Positions 17,021 to 25,619 are shown, counted from the stretch's first letter. The stretch: DNA of 58,394 nucleotides from Candidatus Paceibacter normanii SCGC AAA255-P19 (GCA_000398025.1 ASKX01000004.1:1-58394); one strand, 5' to 3'. The notes: generated from the letters alone by a model not told the origin. Translations and numbers: made by a program.

Positions 17021-18198
17021 TTAATCTTTTTTACCTCTTTTACTTTCTTGTGTAATTCAAATTTACGAGAACGGAACCAGTGCCTCATCCCAAAATAGAA
17101 AATTGCTGCGAAAACAAAAATTAAAACAATGCTCCCCAAAAACTGAGGATGAAGTAGCTGATAATTGGTCATTGAAGACAATCGGAAGAAAGTTGCCATC
17201 AAAGAAATAATAGTTACCAATTTTAAGGCATCTACTTCCCGCTGAACATTTTCTTGATAAAACATATTCAAGAGATCGAAGGTGGAATCGGCATAATCTT
17301 TGGTCATTTGCCACAAACTGGTCATATATCTATGAGCGTTGGCTAAAGTGCCAAATTGATAGATTGATAAAGATCTCAATATCTCCTCCAAGCCCTTCTC
17401 TTTGGCTCTTTCTTGGCGGATGGTCATAAAATTTTCCATTTGAGCTAAACGGGCTTCAACAAAAGAAAGGGTTTGTTTGATTTCCATTAAAGAGTTTCTT
17501 ACCTTAGGAAAGTCCCGAAAAAAAAGAACCGGCTGAGAGCGAATCTGATGGACTTCTTCCCAAATAGCCCGGTGGGCTCGCAAGTAGCCGTTGAGTTGGG
17601 CGGTAAATTCTCGGAAAAAAATAGAATACTTGATTATTTCTTCGATTTGAATATCTTTCTCCTCTGTTTTAACGTTTAGAACAAATAGTTTGTTACCAGA
17701 ATAGATTGATATCTCAGGAGCATCGACAGAAGACCGAAGCGAATCTTTAATCTGGGAAAACAAATCTTTAATCTCTCCCTTCTCAGCTCCAGAAGCCACA
17801 ACAATATAGGGCAGGATTAGCTCTGTTTCAGCTAATCTTTTGGGAAGGGGGGCGCCAAGGCTATAAAGATAGCTTACTGCCGGACCGAACTTCTTTTCAT
17901 AGAAACTTTTGAGGGTCTGAAAATCTTTTTTAAGGTCTTGATAGTCTTTCTTTAAAAAAATAAGTCCGTCTTCGTAGAACAGCATTTCCAGATTATTGAA
18001 CTGGGCCCAAACATTATCAAAAATCTCTTTCTCCTCCCAGCGAACTTTTTTAGGACTTAGACGCCTAAAAAAGGTGGTGAGTTTTGCCTGGTCCAAATCC
18101 AATTCGCTCTTTCCTGTTTGTAGAAAATGAAAAAACTCTTTCAGGTGCAAACTAGTTCGTTGGAACCAGGTTCCAATATAAATTTTCTCAATTTTCAT
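17017..18198 (-). CDS. Membrane protein with CorA-like C-terminus, function unknown
   Basis: 393 residues. A long cytoplasmic helical region with a central mixed domain (about residues 120-200) and coiled coil (about 250-330) is followed by two closely spaced transmembrane segments (about 320-342 and 350-370) and a basic tail. The layout resembles CorA-type metal transporters, but the GMN pore motif between the helices is absent (the loop reads SSMTNYQLLHPQ). I would not call it a magnesium channel. It overlaps acsA by 4 nt and heads that operon. A promoter TTCACA-16-TATACT ends 8 nt before its ATG. Confidence 0.65.
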   Translation of the reverse strand: MKIEKIYIGTWFQRTSLHLKEFFHFLQTGKSELDLDQAKLTTFFRRLSPKKVRWEEKEIFDNVWAQFNNLEMLFYEDGLIFLKKDYQDLKKDFQTLKSFYEKKFGPAVSYLYSLGAPLPKRLAETELILPYIVVASGAEKGEIKDLFSQIKDSLRSSVDAPEISIYSGNKLFVLNVKTEEKDIQIEEIIKYSIFFREFTAQLNGYLRAHRAIWEEVHQIRSQPVLFFRDFPKVRNSLMEIKQTLSFVEARLAQMENFMTIRQERAKEKGLEEILRSLSIYQFGTLANAHRYMTSLWQMTKDYADSTFDLLNMFYQENVQREVDALKLVTIISLMATFFRLSSMTNYQLLHPQFLGSIVLIFVFAAIFYFGMRHWFRSRKFELHKKVKEVKKIK

Positions 18199-18206
18199 AT
18201 TATTTC

Positions 18207-18234
18207 AGTATACACCGAACATTCACATTGTGAA
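18207..18234 (-). promoter_or_regulatory. Promoter of the acsA operon, predicted leaderless
   Basis: Minus-strand TTCACA (18229-18234), 16-nt spacer, TATACT (18207-18212). The ATG at 18198 begins 9 nt past the -10. The -35 lies within the hairpin of the partial repeat next to it. Confidence 0.65.
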
Positions 18235-18250
18235 AGTGAAGGTTAAGATG
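18222..18250 (+). repeat. Half-copy of the bipartite hairpin repeat
   Basis: Stem TTCAC-ATT-GTGAA, then AGT and GAAGGTTAAGATGAA: first stem plus a consensus linker, without a paired second stem. It overlaps the -35 of the operon promoter. Confidence 0.55.
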
Positions 18251-18254
18251 AAAA

Positions 18255-18289
18255 CAAAAAAGCCGTGCAAAAGACGACTTTTCTCGGCT
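18255..18289 (-). terminator. gap terminator
   Basis: On the minus strand AGCCG...CGGCT with an inner GAAAAG/CTTTT pairing is followed by TTTTTTG. It lies just after the GAPDH stop codon and ends the redox-gap operon. Confidence 0.75.
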
Positions 18290-18306
18290 CAAAAGAATGC
18301 CGATTT

Positions 18307-19332
18307 TTAAGCTTTCTTCCCTATATACTCAGCAAATTCAGCCAATCTACAAGAATAACCCCATTCGTTATCATACCAAACTACCACTTTGACTAAATTA
18401 TCAATGGCCATTGTTGAAGGAGAATCAACAATAGCTGAAAAGGAATTACCAATATAATCTGAAGAAACTAAAGGGGTATCTTCCACTCCCAATATTCCTT
18501 TTAATTCTTTCTGCTGGGAAGCTTTTTTAAAGGCGTAATTTACCTCTTGGGCACTAGCTGGTTTTTCCAGCTCACAAATTAAATCTATCACTGAAACAGT
18601 TGGAGTGGGAACTCTGAAAGCGATGCCGTCTAATTTTCCTTTTAGTTCCGGAATAACATTACCAATGGCTTTGGCTGCTCCAGTAGTGGTGGGAATGATA
18701 TTTAAAGCGGCTGCTCTGGCCCTTCTTAAGTCCTTGTGGGGCAGGTCTAAAATTCGCTGGTCATTAGTATAACTGTGGATGGTGCTCATAAACCCTCTAA
18801 TGATTTTGAAGTTGTCATTCAAAACTTTGGCTGTTGGAGCCAAACAATTGGTAGTGCAAGAAGCCATATCAACAACCTCATCTTTTTGGGAGTCAAATTT
18901 CTCCTCGTTTACTCCCAAAATATAAGAAGGGATTTTTTCTGGAGTTTTAGAGGGCGCGGAAATTATCACTTTTTTGGCTCCAGCTTTCAAGTGCTTCCCG
19001 GCTCCTTCGTAATCGCGGAATGCTCCGGTACATTCCAAGACAATGTCAACTCCCAAATCCTTCCAGGGCAGGTTGGCTGGATCTTTTTCAGCCAAAACTT
19101 TGACCTTCTTTCCAGCTGTTGTTCCATCCACTAATAAAGAATTTTCAGAGAATTTTACGTTTTTTTTATAAATCCCGTAAAGGGAATCGTAGCGAAGCAA
19201 ATGGGCCAGGGTTTTGGGATCACTTAAATCATTAATAGCTACCATCTCTAAATTGGGGTGGTTGTCTAAAATCCTTCTAAAAGTTGGCCGGCCGATCCGG
19301 CCAAATCCATTGATAGCAATTTTAATTGGCAT
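18307..19332 (-). CDS. gap: Glyceraldehyde-3-phosphate dehydrogenase
   Basis: 341 residues from MPIKIAINGFGRIGR. Oxidises glyceraldehyde-3-phosphate with NAD(P) and phosphate. The nucleotide motif INGFGRIGR, catalytic Cys in ASCTTNCLAPTAKVL, and VWYDNEWGYSCRL at the C-terminus are all present. INDLSDPKTL suggests NAD preference from the Asp after the second strand. I chose 19332 because the longer reading would overlap the glutaredoxin gene; AAGGA lies 8 nt upstream, one of the few SD-like sequences here. It closes the thiol-redox operon and has its own terminator. Confidence 0.96.
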   Translation of the reverse strand: MPIKIAINGFGRIGRPTFRRILDNHPNLEMVAINDLSDPKTLAHLLRYDSLYGIYKKNVKFSENSLLVDGTTAGKKVKVLAEKDPANLPWKDLGVDIVLECTGAFRDYEGAGKHLKAGAKKVIISAPSKTPEKIPSYILGVNEEKFDSQKDEVVDMASCTTNCLAPTAKVLNDNFKIIRGFMSTIHSYTNDQRILDLPHKDLRRARAAALNIIPTTTGAAKAIGNVIPELKGKLDGIAFRVPTPTVSVIDLICELEKPASAQEVNYAFKKASQQKELKGILGVEDTPLVSSDYIGNSFSAIVDSPSTMAIDNLVKVVVWYDNEWGYSCRLAEFAEYIGKKA

Positions 19333-19336
19333 AAAA

Positions 19337-19627
19337 TTATTCCTTGATAGTCGAAGAAGATAAATCTTCTTCTCCACCCTTCGCTCGGCTTTGCCTCGCT
19401 CGGGTTTTTAACAATTTACTTATTTTCTCTTTATCAAAACCTACAATCATCTTTCCATCAATTTCTATTACTGGTACCTCCATTTTACCGGTTTTTTTTA
19501 TCATTTCCTCCTGAGCTTTTTCATCGTGAGAAACATCAATTTCTTTAAATTTTACCTTATGCTCTTTCAAAAACTCCTTTAAAGTAAAGCAGTAAGGGCA
19601 ACCCAGAGTGGTAAAGAGTTTAACCAT
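19337..19627 (-). CDS. Glutaredoxin/NrdH-like protein with a repeat-encoded tail
   Basis: 96 residues. Thioredoxin-fold redox protein with the CPYC active site at residues 10-13 and the cis-Pro loop EVPVIEIDGK. A normal family member would end near residue 75 (KISKLLKT). The last 20 or so residues (RARQSRAKGGEEDLSSS...) are encoded by a copy of the bipartite hairpin repeat, so insertion of the repeat seems to have extended the C-terminus. It lies between a thioredoxin-like gene and gap in one operon. Confidence 0.88.
   Translation of the reverse strand: MVKLFTTLGCPYCFTLKEFLKEHKVKFKEIDVSHDEKAQEEMIKKTGKMEVPVIEIDGKMIVGFDKEKISKLLKTRARQSRAKGGEEDLSSSTIKE
19350..19404 (-). repeat. Bipartite hairpin repeat copy 7, at the 3' end of the glutaredoxin gene
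   Basis: Minus-strand reading: CGAGCGAGGC-AAA-GCCGAGC, linker GAAGGGTGGA, stem 2 GAAGAAGAT-TT-ATCTTCTTC (19353-19372, 9 bp, perfect), tail GACT. It is translated in frame. Confidence 0.8.
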
Positions 19628-19638
19628 ATTGATTTTAT

Positions 19639-20400
19639 CTATTCTATTTGGTTAATTAACTCTTGTACCGAATCACACACATTGGAGGGTTGGCTGTCTG
19701 TCAATTTACAAATTAAGGCAGTTAAGGCTTGAGATTCTCCTTCTTCGCCCGAGTTTGACCCAGAACCAACCCTGGAATATTTACATCCCAGGACTAAAGT
19801 TGGCACACTGCCGGTGCTGTATTTGAAAAATATATCTCTATCAACATCAGAATCTAGGTTGTTATGGAATGAAATATATCCTTCAAAATTTTCTGCCACC
19901 TTTTCTATTACAGGATGTTCCCAAGCACAATGTGAACAACCGCTCGAACCAAAAAAATAAACAATGGGTTTCCCCTCTTCTTTGCAAGCTTCATCTTCGT
20001 TCACTGAAAAATTGCCGATAGTAACTCCTTTTTGAGTTGTTGGCTGTTCTTCTGATTCTTCTCCGCCAGTTGGCGGATTTCCTTCTAAATCGTAGCCATC
20101 GGGGAATAAAAATTTTCCGTCTTTGGTCGCATAAGATTCATATTCTTTTTCTCCAACTTTAAGACGGATTTTTAAAAGGTCTTCCTCTACCACTTCTGTT
20201 ACCTCTATTAGAGAAGCCGTAGTCCCTTGAACCAAATTCCCGTTGATAAAATCTACAGCTTTTTTAGCTATTTCTTGGAGAGAAGGAGTCTCTTCTTGAG
20301 AAACTGGCTCTGAGGCCTGATTTTGATTTATATAGACAAAAGCGCCAGCAATTACAACCCCAGCCATAACTATCGATAGAGGAATTAGAACTTTGTTCAT
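19639..20400 (-). CDS. Membrane-anchored thioredoxin-like protein
   Basis: 253 residues. An N-terminal signal-anchor helix (about residues 5-24), a small alpha/beta domain (about 40-105), an acidic linker, then a thioredoxin fold with active site C155-S-H-C158 (SSGCSHCAW) and the cis-Pro VPTLV. The catalytic domain should face outward. It is probably the partner that receives electrons from the DsbD-like protein encoded three genes upstream. Substrates are unknown. Confidence 0.8.
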   Translation of the reverse strand: MNKVLIPLSIVMAGVVIAGAFVYINQNQASEPVSQEETPSLQEIAKKAVDFINGNLVQGTTASLIEVTEVVEEDLLKIRLKVGEKEYESYATKDGKFLFPDGYDLEGNPPTGGEESEEQPTTQKGVTIGNFSVNEDEACKEEGKPIVYFFGSSGCSHCAWEHPVIEKVAENFEGYISFHNNLDSDVDRDIFFKYSTGSVPTLVLGCKYSRVGSGSNSGEEGESQALTALICKLTDSQPSNVCDSVQELINQIE

Positions 20401-20423
20401 ACGAGCTTACCCTACCACAAATC

Positions 20424-20633
20424 TTACTTATTGTAAACCCTATTTAGTTCTTTTAGTAATTTCTCGCCGTCTATGCTATACATTTTACAAATCTCCCCGA
20501 TTTTTAACCGCTCCATTTCAAATTTAGCGAAAGGACAACTCAAACAGGGCAAATTATACTCTGCCAAAATTTCTGCTGCTTTTGGGCTCTCCAAAAGTTC
20601 AGCTAAGGTTGTGTCTTTAATAATCTTGGGCAT
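20424..20633 (-). CDS. DUF1858-family small protein with a CxxC motif
   Basis: 69 residues. Matches the DUF1858 pattern: KDTTLAELLE near the start, then YNLPCLSCPFA with C30 and C33. Such proteins often sit near redox or hybrid-cluster genes, but no reaction is established. Here it lies between the SDR gene and the thioredoxin-like gene, adding a fourth CxxC protein to the operon. Confidence 0.8.
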   Translation of the reverse strand: MPKIIKDTTLAELLESPKAAEILAEYNLPCLSCPFAKFEMERLKIGEICKMYSIDGEKLLKELNRVYNK

Positions 20634-20636
20634 TGA

Positions 20637-21398
20637 TTAACCTGCTAGCCAGCCACCATCAATAACTACTGTCGAACCTGTTATATAAGAGGATTGGCCT
20701 GAAGCTAAAAAGAGGACTAAATTGGAGACTTCTTCCGGCTGACCCATTCTACGCATTGGAATTTTAGCTAAGGTCTGCTCTAAGAGTTTTGGGTCTTTTT
20801 GGGATGCCTCGGCCATTGGAGTTTCAATTGCACCAGGAGAAATGGCATTAACCCTAACGTTATAAGGAGCTAACTCCACCGCTAAAGCTTCAGTCAAGGC
20901 TACCACTCCTCCTTTTGAGGCACAATAATGAACAATCATTGGCATACCGCCACCCACTTGACCCATTTCCACTGAAGCAATATTAATTATTACCCCTGAT
21001 TTTTGCTTGACCATCTCTTTGGCTGCCGCCTGAGCACATAAAAAATATCCTTTGAGATTAATGTCTAAGGTTCTATCCCATTCTTCCACAGTTAGCTCTA
21101 AAAATGGTTTAAATTGGCAAATCCCGGCATTATTAACTAAAATATCTACCTTCCCCCATTTTTCTACTGCGGCTTTGACCATATTTTCCACTTCTTCTTT
21201 TTTTGTAACATCGCATTTCACAGCTATTGCCTCGCCTTTGTTTTTCTTTATTTCGTCAACCACTTTTCGACAGTCCTCCTGAGAGATGTCCGAAACCACT
21301 ACTTTAGCTCCAGCTTCAGCTAATTTTAGGGCATGGGACTTTCCCATTCCTCTTCTGGCTCCAGTAATAATTGCTATTTTATTTTTTAATTCCAACAT
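20637..21398 (-). CDS. Short-chain dehydrogenase/reductase (FabG-like)
   Basis: 253 residues of classical SDR. NAD(P)-binding TGARRGMGKSH near residue 12, NNAGI, the catalytic Ser in IINIASVEMG, and the YCASK active site with Tyr and Lys. PGAIETPM follows. It looks like 3-oxoacyl-ACP reductase or a sugar/alcohol dehydrogenase; substrate cannot be decided, and no other fatty-acid genes are in the window. It is the second gene of the redox operon. AAAGGA lies 8 nt before the ATG. Confidence 0.88.
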   Translation of the reverse strand: MLELKNKIAIITGARRGMGKSHALKLAEAGAKVVVSDISQEDCRKVVDEIKKNKGEAIAVKCDVTKKEEVENMVKAAVEKWGKVDILVNNAGICQFKPFLELTVEEWDRTLDINLKGYFLCAQAAAKEMVKQKSGVIINIASVEMGQVGGGMPMIVHYCASKGGVVALTEALAVELAPYNVRVNAISPGAIETPMAEASQKDPKLLEQTLAKIPMRRMGQPEEVSNLVLFLASGQSSYITGSTVVIDGGWLAG

Positions 21399-21457
21399 AT
21401 TTTATGTCCTTTTTTTACATCTTCTTCGACCTTTTAATTTTTTATATTTTAAAAAAA

Positions 21458-22855
21458 TCAAACTAAACCTAGAATCATTGCTATCCCCAGTCCTATGATG
21501 ATTAATCCAGAAATTAAATCTAAATATTTTATATTCCTTGCCTCCCAGCTTGAAATATCTTCAATTCTTGATAGACCCAAATAAATTATTAAGACTACGC
21601 CCACCATCGGCAAAACAAATATTAAATTATAAAGCATCAACCAGGAAAAAGCTTTCAGAGTACAAAGAGCAGAAAGAATGCCACCGCAAATAACGTAAGG
21701 CCCGATAGTGCAAGGCAGTAAAAATATAGTCACAAAAGCTCCCACCAAAAAAGCTCCCTTGGGGCTAGTTATTTTAGCGATAATTTTATCTACCCGTGGC
21801 GATATTTTGCAAGTAGCTTTATGTTGAAGAAAATCTTTTATCTTAAAGCAACCTAAAATTATTGCTCCAAAACCTAAAATTTTATAAAGCCACAGTCTAA
21901 TGACAGTTAAAGCCTGAATGGCCTGAAATGATTTAACAATTATTAGGCCATATAACAAATACATTAGAAAAACCGAAATTACAAAAGCCAATCCCGCCAG
22001 TAAAATATTTTTTCTTTTAGTGGGATTATAGGTCAAAATAGCAATAAGCATCAAAGCCAAAACCGTTAAAGCGCAAGGGTTTATGGCGTCTACCGCAGCT
22101 AAAGAAACGATTTTGGCTAAGGTAAGCTTTGTTTCTACTGGAATATCTTTCTCAAATTTAGCCCTGAGATCTATCACATTATCAAAATTTACATATTTAC
22201 CAGATAACGGAACTGCTATGGATCCATCAATAGAAGTATATTTTATTTCATTTAAAAAGCCTGGGGTATTTTCACTCTTAATCAATCTTTGAAGAACATC
22301 GTTAGAATTAATCTCAGTGGAATTTTGCTTTTCTGCAGCCTGACCGTTCCAGCCAAAAATCCACTCATTATCTTCACCAATCTTTGCTAAAATTCTATCC
22401 TCCCGCCATATCTTTGGCTGGCCAGCTAGAGTAGTTAAATTCAAATTTTCAAAGTTCTGAAGACTTCCATCTGCTAAGGGACAAGGATTATTTTTTAGTT
22501 TATCGATGTTCTCTCTAACGTTTTCCAGAATGGGTCGGTCTCCGGCAACGTAATCGTCTTTATCAAATATTATTAAGGGAATGCTCAGACCGGAGTTATA
22601 ATTTTGATTGTATTTTTCAATTAGTGGAGCATTTTCACTTTGTTGATAAATTTCATATTCAAGAATAATGATGTTTGGATACTCCTTTAGCAAATCCTCT
22701 AAAATTACTGAATCGGTATTTGCGCAGTGGGGACATCCAACTCCAGTAAAATACACTGCACAAATATAACTGTCTTCTTGAGCTAAACCAAAATCAGCTT
22801 TTAATCCAAAGCTTAAAAAAACAATTACAAGTAATATCCAAAAAATTCTTTTCAT
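21458..22855 (-). CDS. DsbD-like thiol reductant transporter with N-terminal thioredoxin domain
   Basis: 465 residues. Signal peptide (about 1-25), a thioredoxin-like domain with C41-P-H-C44, a linker domain to about residue 240, then six or seven transmembrane helices of the CcdA/DsbD type. The paired membrane cysteines appear in DAINPCALTVL and LLPCTIGPYV. It should pass electrons from cytoplasmic thioredoxin (TrxB is encoded at 29-30 kb) across the membrane. The domain order is reversed compared with E. coli DsbD, whose thioredoxin domain is C-terminal. It is the first gene of the redox operon. Confidence 0.85.
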   Translation of the reverse strand: MKRIFWILLVIVFLSFGLKADFGLAQEDSYICAVYFTGVGCPHCANTDSVILEDLLKEYPNIIILEYEIYQQSENAPLIEKYNQNYNSGLSIPLIIFDKDDYVAGDRPILENVRENIDKLKNNPCPLADGSLQNFENLNLTTLAGQPKIWREDRILAKIGEDNEWIFGWNGQAAEKQNSTEINSNDVLQRLIKSENTPGFLNEIKYTSIDGSIAVPLSGKYVNFDNVIDLRAKFEKDIPVETKLTLAKIVSLAAVDAINPCALTVLALMLIAILTYNPTKRKNILLAGLAFVISVFLMYLLYGLIIVKSFQAIQALTVIRLWLYKILGFGAIILGCFKIKDFLQHKATCKISPRVDKIIAKITSPKGAFLVGAFVTIFLLPCTIGPYVICGGILSALCTLKAFSWLMLYNLIFVLPMVGVVLIIYLGLSRIEDISSWEARNIKYLDLISGLIIIGLGIAMILGLV

Positions 22856-22860
22856 TTATG

Positions 22861-22906
22861 CGAGCGCTAGCGAAGTGTGAAGATGAGTAAGGCTCATCGA
22901 CTCGCT
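22861..22906 (+). repeat. Bipartite hairpin repeat copy 8
   Basis: GAGCGCTAGC, linker GAAGTGTGAA, stem 2 GATGAG-TAAGG-CTCATC (22882-22898), tail GACTCGC. It lies in the gap between mnmA and the DsbD-like gene. Confidence 0.7.
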
Positions 22907-22915
22907 AAAATTATT

Positions 22916-23956
22916 TTAACAAATTATCCCCCCTCCTAAAAGCTCCTCTCCCTTATAAAAAACTGCTGATTGACCAGGAGTTATTGCTCGCTGCGGGCGA
23001 GCGAACTTTAGAATGTAGGACGTAGAATGTAGAATTTTGGTTATTGTTGCGGATGCGCCTTGATGACGATATCTAATTTTAGCTTGAACTTTTAGTGGTA
23101 ATTTTGGCTCTCTGCCAGAAATCCAGTTGATATTTTTCACCAAAAACTCTTTTTTATATAAATCCTTTTCATTTTTAGTCACGATTAAAAGGTTTTTCTT
23201 CAAGTTCTTATCTAAAACATAGTAAGGGCCACCGGAAAGCTTAATCCCTTTTCTTTGGCCAATAGTATAAAACCACAACCCCTGGTGTTGGCCTAATGCT
23301 TTTCCTTTGGTATTAATAATCTGACCCGGTTTTGATTTTAAGTGTTTTTTAAGAAAATTATTTATTGTGGTCTGGATAAAACAAATCTCTTGGGACTCTG
23401 GAATCTCAAAAATTGGTAGTTTAAGCTTTTTAGCTAATTCTCTTACTTCTTTTTTGGTGTAATTTCCAACAGGAAATAAAATATGCCTTAATTGTTTTTG
23501 GCCAAGTTGCCACAAAAAATAGGATTGATCTTTTTCTTTATCTTTTCCCTTGTATAATTTTTCCCGCTGAAGGCGGGCATAATGTCCGGTAGCCATATAG
23601 TCAGCGTTTAATTTTTTGGTTTTTTTGAGCAAAAACTCAAATTTTATTTCTCTGTTACAAATCACACAAGGATTGGGAGTTCTTCCCGCCTTATATTCTT
23701 TTAAAAACTCAATGATAATTCTTTTCTGAAACTCCTTTCTCAAATCTAAAACTAAGAGGGGAATTTTTAGATTTTTGGCTACTTTTCTGGCAATTTTCTC
23801 GCCTTTCTGGAAGCGAGGAACATCAGCCAATTTTAAAAAAACGCCCGTTACATCGGCTCCAGCCCCTTTAAGAAGGGCTGCCGCTACGCTGGAGTCTACC
23901 CCTCCGGACATAGCGCAGATTACTTTTTGTGCATTTTTTCTTCTATTTCTATCCAT
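22916..23956 (-). CDS. mnmA: tRNA-specific 2-thiouridylase
   Basis: 346 residues. Adds sulfur to U34 of Lys/Glu/Gln tRNAs. PP-loop SGGVDSS near residue 16, catalytic cysteines in NPCVICN and SQEICFIQ, and the C-terminal RAITPGQSAVFY. The start lies inside iscU with a 37-nt overlap, consistent with coupling to the sulfur donor IscS encoded two genes upstream. Residues ILHSTSYILKF near the C-terminus come from a tandem ATTCTAC-like repeat (22996-23036), which suggests an in-frame repeat insertion. Confidence 0.94.
   Translation of the reverse strand: MDRNRRKNAQKVICAMSGGVDSSVAAALLKGAGADVTGVFLKLADVPRFQKGEKIARKVAKNLKIPLLVLDLRKEFQKRIIIEFLKEYKAGRTPNPCVICNREIKFEFLLKKTKKLNADYMATGHYARLQREKLYKGKDKEKDQSYFLWQLGQKQLRHILFPVGNYTKKEVRELAKKLKLPIFEIPESQEICFIQTTINNFLKKHLKSKPGQIINTKGKALGQHQGLWFYTIGQRKGIKLSGGPYYVLDKNLKKNLLIVTKNEKDLYKKEFLVKNINWISGREPKLPLKVQAKIRYRHQGASATITKILHSTSYILKFARPQRAITPGQSAVFYKGEELLGGGIIC
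22996..23036. repeat. In-frame tandem TAGAATG/ATTCTAC-type repeat in mnmA
   Basis: Near-repeats of TAGAATGTAG separated by GACG lie inside the C-terminal domain, next to a GCGAGCGA segment. They are translated without disrupting the frame. Confidence 0.5.
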
Positions 23957-24432
23957 TCTTTGTATTTTTTCTTAATTTCTTTTTTCTCTTTCTCTATTTG
24001 CTGGTGTTTTTCCTGTAGTTTTTTTGGAATTTTTCTTTTATTCTTAGATAAATAATCATAAATTGCTTCTGCCAAAGCACCAGCAGCTAAAATTGAACAA
24101 TGAACTTTTATCGGGGGCAAACCACCCAAAGATTTCACAATTTCTTCTCTGTCAATTTTCGTTGCTTCTTCTAAGGTCTTTTCTTTAGCTAAATCAGTAA
24201 TAACCGAACTGGTAGCAATAGCTGCTACACAACCGAAGGTTTCAAATTTTATATCTTTAATTACCTCTCTTCCTTTTTTATCTTTTTCTACTTTAATATA
24301 AAGCCACATTACGTCTCCGCAAATGGGATTGCCTACCTTCCCAACGCCGTCAGGGTTTTTCATCCTGCCGTAATTATGTGGCTTTTGGAAATGTTTGATA
24401 ACTTTTTTTGTATAGGAACCTATTTTATTCAT
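23920..24432 (-). CDS. iscU: Iron-sulfur cluster scaffold IscU/NifU-type
   Basis: 170 residues. Three conserved cluster cysteines, C38 (PICGD, with D40), C68 (FGCVAAIA) and C112 (VHCSILA), identify the scaffold. The C-terminal 40 residues are a charged Lys/Glu helix longer than in E. coli IscU. It overlaps iscS by 8 nt and mnmA by 37 nt. Confidence 0.94.
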   Translation of the reverse strand: MNKIGSYTKKVIKHFQKPHNYGRMKNPDGVGKVGNPICGDVMWLYIKVEKDKKGREVIKDIKFETFGCVAAIATSSVITDLAKEKTLEEATKIDREEIVKSLGGLPPIKVHCSILAAGALAEAIYDYLSKNKRKIPKKLQEKHQQIEKEKKEIKKKYKEWIEIEEKMHKK

Positions 24433-25618
24433 GTTTTCCCCCCTTAAATGGCGAGATTTTTCTCAAATTTTTAATTATTCCTGGTAAAACTTTTAAAACA
24501 TAGTTGATTTCTTTTTCCGTCGTCCATCTTCCCAAGGTTAATCTTAAAGAACCGTGGGCTTGCTCGCGTTTTAAACCTATTGCCAAAAGTACATGGCTTG
24601 GTTCTAATTTGACCGAAGAACAGGCCGAACCAGTGGAAACAGCAATTCCCAACAAATCCAATTGAATAACCATTGATTCGCCTTCTACAAACTCAAACCA
24701 AAAATTAGCATTATTTGGTAATCTTTTCCTAGGGTGGCCATTCAAATGAGCACCTTCAATTTTTTGGAGGACGCCCTTTATTAATTTATCTCGTAACTTT
24801 GTTAGTCTCTTGTTTTCTTTTTTCATTTCTTTTTGAGTAATTTTACAGGCCTGGGCAAATCCTACAATGCCCGGGACATTCACCGTAGAAGACCTTAATC
24901 CTGACTCTTGACCTCCGCCATGTAAGATCGGCTCAATTTTGGTTCCTTCTCTGATGAATAAGCAAGCTACGCCTTTGGGCCCATACATTTTATGGGAAGA
25001 AGCTGACAATAAATCAATATTCATTTTATTAACATCAATGGGAATTTTACCAAAACTCTGAACAGCGTCGGTATGAAAGTAAACGCCCGATCTACGGCAA
25101 ATCTTTCCCATTTCTTCGATTGGTTGAATAGTTCCCGTTTCGTTTGAGGCGTGAATTATAGAAACTAAAATTGTTCCTTTTTTGATTGCCCTCTCCACGT
25201 CCTTGGGATCTACCAAGCCATATTTATCTACTGGCAATCGGGTTATTTCAAATCCCTGGCTTTCCAACCATTTAGCTGATTCCATAATACAGGGATGCTC
25301 AATAGAAGAAATGATAATGTGATTGGCAAACCCGCCTCCGCCAAGGCTTCGGCGGGCAAGAGCAACGCCTTTCAGGGCCAAATTATTACTTTCAGTAGCT
25401 GAACTGGTAAAAATTATTTCATTTGGCTTAGCTCCCATTAGGTTGGAAACCCGTTCCCTACTTTTTTCTAAAGCTTGCTTAGCTTCCTGGCCAAAACTAT
25501 AAAGAGACGCAGCGTTGCCAAATTTCTTACTGAAGTAAGGCAACATTGCCCTCGTTACTCCAGGGTCTACCGGTGTTGTTGCCGCATAATCTAAATATAT
25601 CTTTCTTCTTTTAGCCAT
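24425..25618 (-). CDS. iscS: Cysteine desulfurase
   Basis: 397 residues. PLP enzyme that supplies sulfur for Fe-S clusters and thiouridine. PLP lysine K210 in SASSHKMYGPKG and active-site C333 in STGSACSS are present. Residues about 89-98 (RRSLGGGGFA) are encoded by a GC-rich palindrome (25331-25356) replacing the usual loop before NHIIISSIEHP. It follows iscR directly, the usual order of an isc operon. Confidence 0.95.
   Translation of the reverse strand: MAKRRKIYLDYAATTPVDPGVTRAMLPYFSKKFGNAASLYSFGQEAKQALEKSRERVSNLMGAKPNEIIFTSSATESNNLALKGVALARRSLGGGGFANHIIISSIEHPCIMESAKWLESQGFEITRLPVDKYGLVDPKDVERAIKKGTILVSIIHASNETGTIQPIEEMGKICRRSGVYFHTDAVQSFGKIPIDVNKMNIDLLSASSHKMYGPKGVACLFIREGTKIEPILHGGGQESGLRSSTVNVPGIVGFAQACKITQKEMKKENKRLTKLRDKLIKGVLQKIEGAHLNGHPRKRLPNNANFWFEFVEGESMVIQLDLLGIAVSTGSACSSVKLEPSHVLLAIGLKREQAHGSLRLTLGRWTTEKEINYVLKVLPGIIKNLRKISPFKGGKHE
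25331..25356. repeat. GC-rich palindrome inside iscS
   Basis: CCCGCC at 25331-25336 pairs with GGCGGG at 25351-25356. It encodes ARRSLGGGG in frame. GC content is well above the surroundings, which suggests a dispersed repeat that landed in a loop. Confidence 0.7.
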
Positions 25619-25619
25619 A

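Noticed and set aside
17017..18198. CorA magnesium transporter
   Set aside because: Two C-terminal helices and coiled co-domain fit the shape, but the essential GMN motif is absent.
18307..19377. Longer GAPDH starting at 19377
   Set aside because: The extra N-terminal residues overlap the glutaredoxin gene and its repeat, and family members start at MPIKIAINGFGRIGR.
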